Of a stretch of DNA of 64,000 nt, positions 58,692 through 64,000 are shown one piece after another (positions within the stretch are counted from its first letter, which is position 1; each line of letters begins with the position of its first letter). The position numbers and the translations under genes are program-made. The stretch spans positions 4,283,001-4,347,000 of the forward strand of contig NZ_JAQFIL010000001.1 in the NCBI RefSeq assembly GCF_029504655.1. The letters run 5' to 3'. This DNA is from Catalinimonas alkaloidigena. GTDB taxonomy: Bacteria > Bacteroidota > Bacteroidia > Cytophagales > Cyclobacteriaceae. The notes beneath the pieces were generated by a model, which saw only the letters and a program-made list of their open reading frames with translations, did no database searches and had not been told where the DNA came from.

Positions 58692-61600
58692 ATGTACATA
58701 TATTCATTTTGGAGAATTTACGCAGGTATAGTAGGGCCGTTTATACTTTTGGTTTCCTGCAACAGCAGTTTAGATCATTCCCCTCTATTTGTAGCTGTTT
58801 CTCCTGAAGAAAGCGGAATTTCCTTTTCAAACCAGATTGTGGAAAACGATACCTTGAACGTTATTGACTATCCTTATATCTACAATGGCAGTGGGTTGGG
58901 GGTAGGTGATGTAAATAACGATGGGTTAAAAGACCTCTTCTTCGCAGGTAATTTGGTTGAAAACCGGCTATACCTTAACAGAAGCAGCGCCAAAGAAGGA
59001 AGCACTTCGGGAAATTTTAACTTTGTAGACATCAGTAAACAGGCAGGCATTACTATCAACCGCTGGTGTACCGGGGTTGCTATGGTTGATATCAATCAGG
59101 ACGGACACCTGGATATTTACGTGAGTGTCGCTAATAAATTCAAGCGTGAAGCCAGCCGAAATCTTCTTTTTGTAAATAATGGTGATGGCATCCCGACTTT
59201 CACTGAAATGGCGTCTGCATATGGCCTGGATGATGACGGATACTCCACGCAGGCGGCCTTCTTTGACTATGACAGAGACGGAGACCTGGATATGTACCTG
59301 CTTACCAATGGTATGGAGTCTTTCAATCATAATAATACCCGGCCTAAGAAAGTCAATGGAGAAGGCATCAGCAATGATAAACTTTACCGCAATGAAGGCA
59401 TTGGCCCTGATGGACATCCCCTCTATACAGACATTACCCAGGAAGCAGGTATTCTCAAGGAAGGCTATGGGCTGGGTATTACAGTGAATGACATCAATGA
59501 TGACGGCTGGCCGGATGTTTATGCTGCCAATGACTTCATCACCAACGATCTGATTTGGATGAATCAAGGCAAAGAGGATTCTCTGATCACTTTTTCTGAT
59601 AAAGCCCCTGATTACCTCAAGCATCAGACACATAACGGTATGGGCACTGATATCGCCGATTATAACAATGATGGCCTGGTAGACATCATCGTGCTGGATA
59701 TGCTGCCTGAAGACAATCAGCGACAGAAAACCATGCTATCCAAGCCAAATTACGAAAAGTTTGAGCTTACGCTGGACCTGAACTACACGCCACAGTACAT
59801 GCGCAATACGCTTCAGCTTAATAATGGTAAAACGCCGGACGGCAGCATGTCATTCAGTGAGATAGGACAACTGGCAGGTGTTTACAAAACCGACTGGAGT
59901 TGGAGCTCGCTCTTTGCCGACTATGATAATGATGGCTATCGCGACCTTTTGATTACCAATGGTTACGTACGGGATGTAACTGATCTGGACTATATTATGT
60001 ATCAGTCCTCAGCTTCACAGTTCGGTACGCAGGAGAATAGAAAAGCGGCAGTGAAAGAACTGGCCTCCAAGCTTAAAGAAGCTAAAATCCATAATTACAT
60101 TTTCAAAAACCAGCAGGACCTCACCTTTGCTGACATGTCTGAAGCATGGGGAATCGCTACACCTTCTTTCTCCAACGGTACTGTATTCGCTGACCTTGAC
60201 AATGACGGCGATCTGGACCTGGTCATGAACAACATCAATGAGCCGGCATTTGTCTACGAAAATAAAGCTGAAAGCAAGGGCAATCATTATCTGAAGATCA
60301 AGCTTAATGGGTCCGGCCAAAACAAAGCCGGGCTGGGTAGTAAAATTACCCTTTGGTACAATGATCAAAAGCAGTACCACTACCATACGGTGTATCGGGG
60401 ATATAAATCCAGTGTAGACAGCGACCCTCACTTTGGCCTCGGCCAGTATGCGCAGCTTGACTCTGTGTGGATTGAGTGGCCCGATGGTAAGACTCAACAA
60501 CTGTATCAGATCAAAGCAGATCAAACTTTGAGCTTATCCTATGAGGATGCTATAACACAGGAGCTTCCCAAAACTGAAAAAACCAAACCGCTACTCACAC
60601 AATCTTCATTCTCCGGTAAACTTAACTATCAGCATCAGGAAAATGATTTTATTGACTTTAGGTTCCAAAGCTTGCTTCCACGTATGTATTCGCAGGATGG
60701 CCCTGCCATTGCTACCGGAGACCTCAACGGTGATGGTCTTGACGATTTTTTTGTAGGAGGAGCCCAAGGTTTTGCTGGTACGTTTTTCACCCAGCGAGCG
60801 AACGGGTCTTTTACAGAAATAAAACTGAAAGATGCTGTCAACAGTGAGGATATGGGTGCTTTATTTTTTGATGCTGACCAGGATGGCGACCTGGATTTGT
60901 ATGTGGTCAGTGGAGGCAATGAATACTATGAAAAGCACGAGGCATACCAGGACAGGCTTTATCACAATGATGGAAAGGGAAACTTTAGTCGTGCTGAGCT
61001 GGCTTTACCACAAATGCTGAGCAGTGGCTCATGCGTGACGGCTGCAGACTACGATCAGGATGGTGACCTGGACCTCTTTGTTGGAGGCCGTCTTCGTCCG
61101 CAGCAGTACCCTCTGCCACCCCGCTCCTACCTGTTACGGAATGATAGTGGAACGTTTACTGATGTGACGGCAGAAGTAGCTCCTGAGCTGGCAGACATCG
61201 GGCTGGTGACCTCTGCCCTCTGGACGGATTATGACAATGATGGAAAAGCAGACCTGTTGCTGGCCGGGGAGTGGATGCCCATTACTTTCCTCCACAATGA
61301 AGAAGGCCATTTTGTAAATGCTACTGCCGAAACAGCACTTCCCAACACTTCCGGATGGTGGAATAGCCTCATTGCAGGCGACTTTGACCATGATGGAGAC
61401 ATGGATTATGTAGCTGGAAATTTGGGGTTAAATAGCAAGTTCAAAGCCTCTGACGAGGAAGCGGTAAGTATATATGTCAAGGACTTTGATCAAAATAATA
61501 CTATAGATCCCATCATGGCTCATTACATCATGGGGGAAGAATATCCCGTCCCGCCTCGGGATGCACTTTTAGGTCAGCTCATCGGCCTGCGCCGCAAGTT

Positions 61601-62303
61601 TCCACGCTTTGAGATGTACGGGCAAGCCCGCTTTTCCGATGTGTTTACTGAGCAGGAGCTGGAAGACGCTTATATCTTGAAAAGTAGAAGGCTGGGAAGC
61701 AGTTATCTGGAAAACTTGGGTAATGGGAAGTTTAACATCCAGGAACTACCTATGCAAGCCCAGTTTTCTCCAGTTTATGGGATGATGACGGATGATGTTG
61801 ATGGCGATGGCAATCTGGATTTGCTCACCGTTGGTAATTCTTATGCCACCGAAACGCAGACTGGTTACTACGATGCCGGAATTGGCAATGTACTTTTAGG
61901 AAATGGCAAAGGAGGTTTTGTCCCTATGCCAATGCAGTCAAGTGGCTTTTTTGTAGACAGCGATGCCAAAGCGATGGTTTCACTACTAGGTAACGATCAA
62001 AAAGTCAGCTACCTCATTTCTTCCAATGCTGATAGTCTGAAAGCATACACGCTGACTACTTCAATGACTGAAATGATGATTATCCCTCTGGAAAAAGATG
62101 ATTTCTACGCATCAATAGCACTTAAAGATGGCAGCAGCTATCGTCAGGAGTTTCATTACGGTGAAGGGTATTTGTCACAGTCAACGCGTAACTTTTGTAT
62201 TGATACCGCTCTACTGGAAAAAATTACGCTGTATAACTTTCAGGGCCAAAGCCGTGTGATAAAACCACAGCTTGACGAACTGAGTCAGCAGCATACGCCC
62301 TGA
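58692..62303 (+). CDS. Large VCBS/FG-GAP repeat lipoprotein with central ASPIC/UnbV domain
   Basis: This 1203-residue protein has a lipoprotein signal (FILLVSC, lipid cysteine at about 23). The first half has about seven calcium-loop repeats of the D-x-N-x-D-G-x-x-D type (VNNDGLKDLFFAGN; INQDGHLDIYVSVA; IADYNNDGLVDIIVLDM). Near residues 555-610 is an ASPIC/UnbV domain (YHTVYRGYKSSVDSDPHFGL, then VWIEWPDGKTQ). A second set of about six repeats follows (LNGDGLDDFFVGGAQ; YDQDGDLDLFVGGR; VDGDGNLDLLTVGN). Such proteins fold as beta-propellers on the cell surface and may bind glycans or cells; function is unproven. It is 4 bases before the next VCBS gene. Confidence 0.9.
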   Translation: MYIYSFWRIYAGIVGPFILLVSCNSSLDHSPLFVAVSPEESGISFSNQIVENDTLNVIDYPYIYNGSGLGVGDVNNDGLKDLFFAGNLVENRLYLNRSSAKEGSTSGNFNFVDISKQAGITINRWCTGVAMVDINQDGHLDIYVSVANKFKREASRNLLFVNNGDGIPTFTEMASAYGLDDDGYSTQAAFFDYDRDGDLDMYLLTNGMESFNHNNTRPKKVNGEGISNDKLYRNEGIGPDGHPLYTDITQEAGILKEGYGLGITVNDINDDGWPDVYAANDFITNDLIWMNQGKEDSLITFSDKAPDYLKHQTHNGMGTDIADYNNDGLVDIIVLDMLPEDNQRQKTMLSKPNYEKFELTLDLNYTPQYMRNTLQLNNGKTPDGSMSFSEIGQLAGVYKTDWSWSSLFADYDNDGYRDLLITNGYVRDVTDLDYIMYQSSASQFGTQENRKAAVKELASKLKEAKIHNYIFKNQQDLTFADMSEAWGIATPSFSNGTVFADLDNDGDLDLVMNNINEPAFVYENKAESKGNHYLKIKLNGSGQNKAGLGSKITLWYNDQKQYHYHTVYRGYKSSVDSDPHFGLGQYAQLDSVWIEWPDGKTQQLYQIKADQTLSLSYEDAITQELPKTEKTKPLLTQSSFSGKLNYQHQENDFIDFRFQSLLPRMYSQDGPAIATGDLNGDGLDDFFVGGAQGFAGTFFTQRANGSFTEIKLKDAVNSEDMGALFFDADQDGDLDLYVVSGGNEYYEKHEAYQDRLYHNDGKGNFSRAELALPQMLSSGSCVTAADYDQDGDLDLFVGGRLRPQQYPLPPRSYLLRNDSGTFTDVTAEVAPELADIGLVTSALWTDYDNDGKADLLLAGEWMPITFLHNEEGHFVNATAETALPNTSGWWNSLIAGDFDHDGDMDYVAGNLGLNSKFKASDEEAVSIYVKDFDQNNTIDPIMAHYIMGEEYPVPPRDALLGQLIGLRRKFPRFEMYGQARFSDVFTEQELEDAYILKSRRLGSSYLENLGNGKFNIQELPMQAQFSPVYGMMTDDVDGDGNLDLLTVGNSYATETQTGYYDAGIGNVLLGNGKGGFVPMPMQSSGFFVDSDAKAMVSLLGNDQKVSYLISSNADSLKAYTLTTSMTEMMIIPLEKDDFYASIALKDGSSYRQEFHYGEGYLSQSTRNFCIDTALLEKITLYNFQGQSRVIKPQLDELSQQHTP

Positions 62304-62307
62304 TGAC

Positions 62308-64000
62308 ATGAAAAACCGGCAGGCAAGTTATATTCATATTCCCTTTTTAGCAGTATGCTGGCTGCTGTGTACTGCCTGTGAGCCGGATGCAGAGCAACTG
62401 AGTCATGCATATATGCTCCAGCTGCTGAAAGAGCTTCCCCCTGGTACGCATCAAACTGAAAATATTTTTGCCAACCAAACACGAATACAACATTTTGATA
62501 GCTTGTTGAAGCTACAGCCTGATCATCATCCTTATCAATACCAAAGAGCGCTGGACCTGCTTCGCTTTGGCAATTCTGCGGAAGCGGCTTCGCACTTGCG
62601 CCAGCTACTACTTCTGAAGGAACAAGGGCAACTTGAAGGAGAGCTTCCACCGGCAGATCAGGCATCTCTGGCAGCTTACGAAGCCCTGGCTTACCTGCGC
62701 CTGGGCGAACAGGAAAACTGCATCATTAATCATACTGCTGCCTCTTGTCTTTTCCCAATCCAAAAAGCAGGTTTTCATCAGCTTCCGCAAGGATCACAAG
62801 CTGCTATTGAGCGCTATACCCACCTTCTGGAGCATGATCCAGACAACCTGACTGCCCGCTGGCTACTGAATGTTGCTTATATGACGCTGGGTCAGTATCC
62901 TCAGCAGGTACCTTCCCCTTGGCTGATTGCTGACAGTAGTTTTCAGTCCGAGTACCTGGTGAAGCCTTTTGAAGACATTGCTTCTGCCATTGGGTTCGAC
63001 TTCCGCGGCTTATCGGGCGGACTGGTGGTAGATGATTTTACCAACGATGGCTTTCTGGACATTATGATTTCGGAGTGGGGACAGGAAGACCAGCTTCGTT
63101 TTTTTGTAAACAACGGAGACGGTAGCTTTACTGAAAAAACCCAGGAAGCTAACCTAAACGGTCTTTTCGGTGGACTCAACCTCATACAAGCTGATTATAA
63201 CAATGATGGCTGGCTGGATGTGTTTGTGCTGAGAGGAGCCTGGCTTCGTGAATATGGGGAGCATCCCAATTCACTGCTCAAAAACAATGGTCCCGGAGCG
63301 GACGGGCATCCTACCTTTACTGATGTCACCCATATGTCGGGATTGCTTTCTTTTCACCCTACGCAAACTGCTACCTGGAATGACTTTAACCGGGATGGTT
63401 GGTTAGATCTCTTCATTGGCAATGAAACCGCAGGCGCCAACTCTTTTCATCCCTGTGAACTATTTATTAATCAAGGTGACGAAAACCCTGGCTTTATAGA
63501 TGTAGCAGAACAAGCGGGAGTAGCAGTAAGCAAAGTAGCCTTCACTATTGACCCTATCCACGTCAAAGGTGTTACTTCCGGTGACTATAATAATGACGGC
63601 TGGCCTGATCTTTTTGTGTCTACCGGTGGCGGGAATAACCTTTCATCAAATTTTCTATTCAAAAATAACGGACTCAATGAGGAAGGTATACTTAGCTTTA
63701 CTGATGTTACTGACGAAGCCGGGCTTGGAGGAGAAAACTCTACATTTACCACCTGGTTTTGGGATTATAACAATGACGGCTGGCTGGATATTTTTGTAGC
63801 CAACTATTGGAAAGGAGATCAGGGAAACATTACCAGCGATATTGCTGCAGAGTACCTGGGCCTGCCCTTTGATGCCGCCACCGGTATGCTTTATGAAAAC
63901 AAACAGCAGGGGCCGGACGGAAATGTCACTTTTACCAATGTATCTGAGGAAAGTAAGCTTGATAGAATCCTATACGCCATGGGAGCTAATTTTGGAGACC
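62308..64000 (+). CDS. VCBS/FG-GAP repeat lipoprotein with N-terminal TPR-like region (3' end beyond window)
   Basis: The start is ATG 62308. The frame is open to the window edge (564 codons seen). It begins with a lipoprotein signal ending in CWLLCTAC (lipid cysteine at about 24). A helical TPR-like part follows (EALAYLRLGEQENCI, then TASCLFPIQ-type text NHTAASCLFPIQKAGFH and WLLNVAYMTLGQYP), typical of CRTAC1-like proteins. From about residue 225 there are VCBS repeats (VDDFTNDGFLDIMISEWG; ADYNNDGWLDVFVLRG; NDFNRDGWLDLFIGNE; GDYNNDGWPDLFVSTG). It is co-transcribed with the upstream paralogue. The missing C-terminus may contain an ASPIC/UnbV domain. Confidence 0.9.
   Translation, partial: MKNRQASYIHIPFLAVCWLLCTACEPDAEQLSHAYMLQLLKELPPGTHQTENIFANQTRIQHFDSLLKLQPDHHPYQYQRALDLLRFGNSAEAASHLRQLLLLKEQGQLEGELPPADQASLAAYEALAYLRLGEQENCIINHTAASCLFPIQKAGFHQLPQGSQAAIERYTHLLEHDPDNLTARWLLNVAYMTLGQYPQQVPSPWLIADSSFQSEYLVKPFEDIASAIGFDFRGLSGGLVVDDFTNDGFLDIMISEWGQEDQLRFFVNNGDGSFTEKTQEANLNGLFGGLNLIQADYNNDGWLDVFVLRGAWLREYGEHPNSLLKNNGPGADGHPTFTDVTHMSGLLSFHPTQTATWNDFNRDGWLDLFIGNETAGANSFHPCELFINQGDENPGFIDVAEQAGVAVSKVAFTIDPIHVKGVTSGDYNNDGWPDLFVSTGGGNNLSSNFLFKNNGLNEEGILSFTDVTDEAGLGGENSTFTTWFWDYNNDGWLDIFVANYWKGDQGNITSDIAAEYLGLPFDAATGMLYENKQQGPDGNVTFTNVSEESKLDRILYAMGANFGD

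Noticed and set aside
58968..59633. Minus-strand frame of 221 codons inside the VCBS gene
   Set aside because: It is the antisense of D-N-D-G repeats, which rarely give stops in that frame; the plus-strand protein is clearly real.
1..64000. Prophage, CRISPR-Cas or toxin-antitoxin module
   Set aside because: No phage structural genes, integrase, Cas proteins or recognisable toxin-antitoxin pair were found on either strand.

Overview
The window looks like a chromosomal segment of a member of the Bacteroidota, most likely a marine-type Cytophagales bacterium. This is inferred from gene families rather than a database match: a subtilase with a type IX secretion (T9SS) C-terminal domain, large VCBS/ASPIC-UnbV lipoproteins, a beta-propeller (Reg_prop) sensor kinase, a DUF4494 protein, an ISAon1-type insertion sequence and promoter-like TAnnTTTG boxes. 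The DNA is moderately AT-rich, most so in the gene-poor stretch from about 18.6 to 22.9 kb.

Region 1 (1-18.6 kb, all minus strand) is a surface-polysaccharide locus read from right to left. It begins with an outer-membrane export lipoprotein (Wza-like) and a tyrosine autokinase/chain-length regulator (Wzc-like), followed by an ABC exporter (Wzm-like permease, Wzt-like ATPase with a C-terminal extension). Then come a hexapeptide acetyltransferase, two GT2 enzymes, an acyltransferase-3, a DxD protein resembling a glycosyltransferase, a sulfotransferase, several GT4-type enzymes and a FkbM methyltransferase. Most neighbours overlap by 4 bases. At 5.2-6.8 kb lies a decay island: the 3' end of an acyltransferase gene, an IS1 transposase gene with two nonsense codons, and a truncated copy of the 5' end of a nearby glycosyltransferase gene with a mosaic divergence pattern.

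Region 2 (18.6-29.4 kb) is gene-poor and transposon-marked. A complete IS4/IS50-like element (19607-21013) has a 9-base target duplication. Beyond it are a large helical protein of unknown function, a single-domain response regulator, an HtrA-type protease, tRNA-Asn(GUU), and an ISAon1/ISL3-type element (27516-28948) with an exact 8-base target duplication and a transposase frame broken by an apparent 14-base insertion.

Region 3 (29.4-53.8 kb) is mixed, mostly housekeeping and sensory: a secreted coiled-coil protein, DUF4494, the giant T9SS subtilase, glutamate dehydrogenase, a GT9 enzyme, pyrR-pyrB, a TPR histidine kinase, a frameshifted DUF4136 lipoprotein, a Reg_prop histidine kinase, a PmtA-like methyltransferase, thiL, methylmalonyl-CoA epimerase, an IscA-type protein and an Hpt protein.

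Region 4 (53.8-64 kb) holds a minus-strand operon: a Cys-rich four-helix copper-binding protein, an SDR epimerase, an SPW-repeat/VKOR-like membrane protein with a His/Met/Gln-rich tail, and a GH63-like glycoside hydrolase. After it come two large plus-strand VCBS lipoproteins, the second cut by the window end. The most noteworthy items are the mosaic glycosyltransferase duplication, the polysaccharide locus that pairs a tyrosine kinase with an ABC exporter and a sulfotransferase, and the copper-protein/SPW-VKOR operon.
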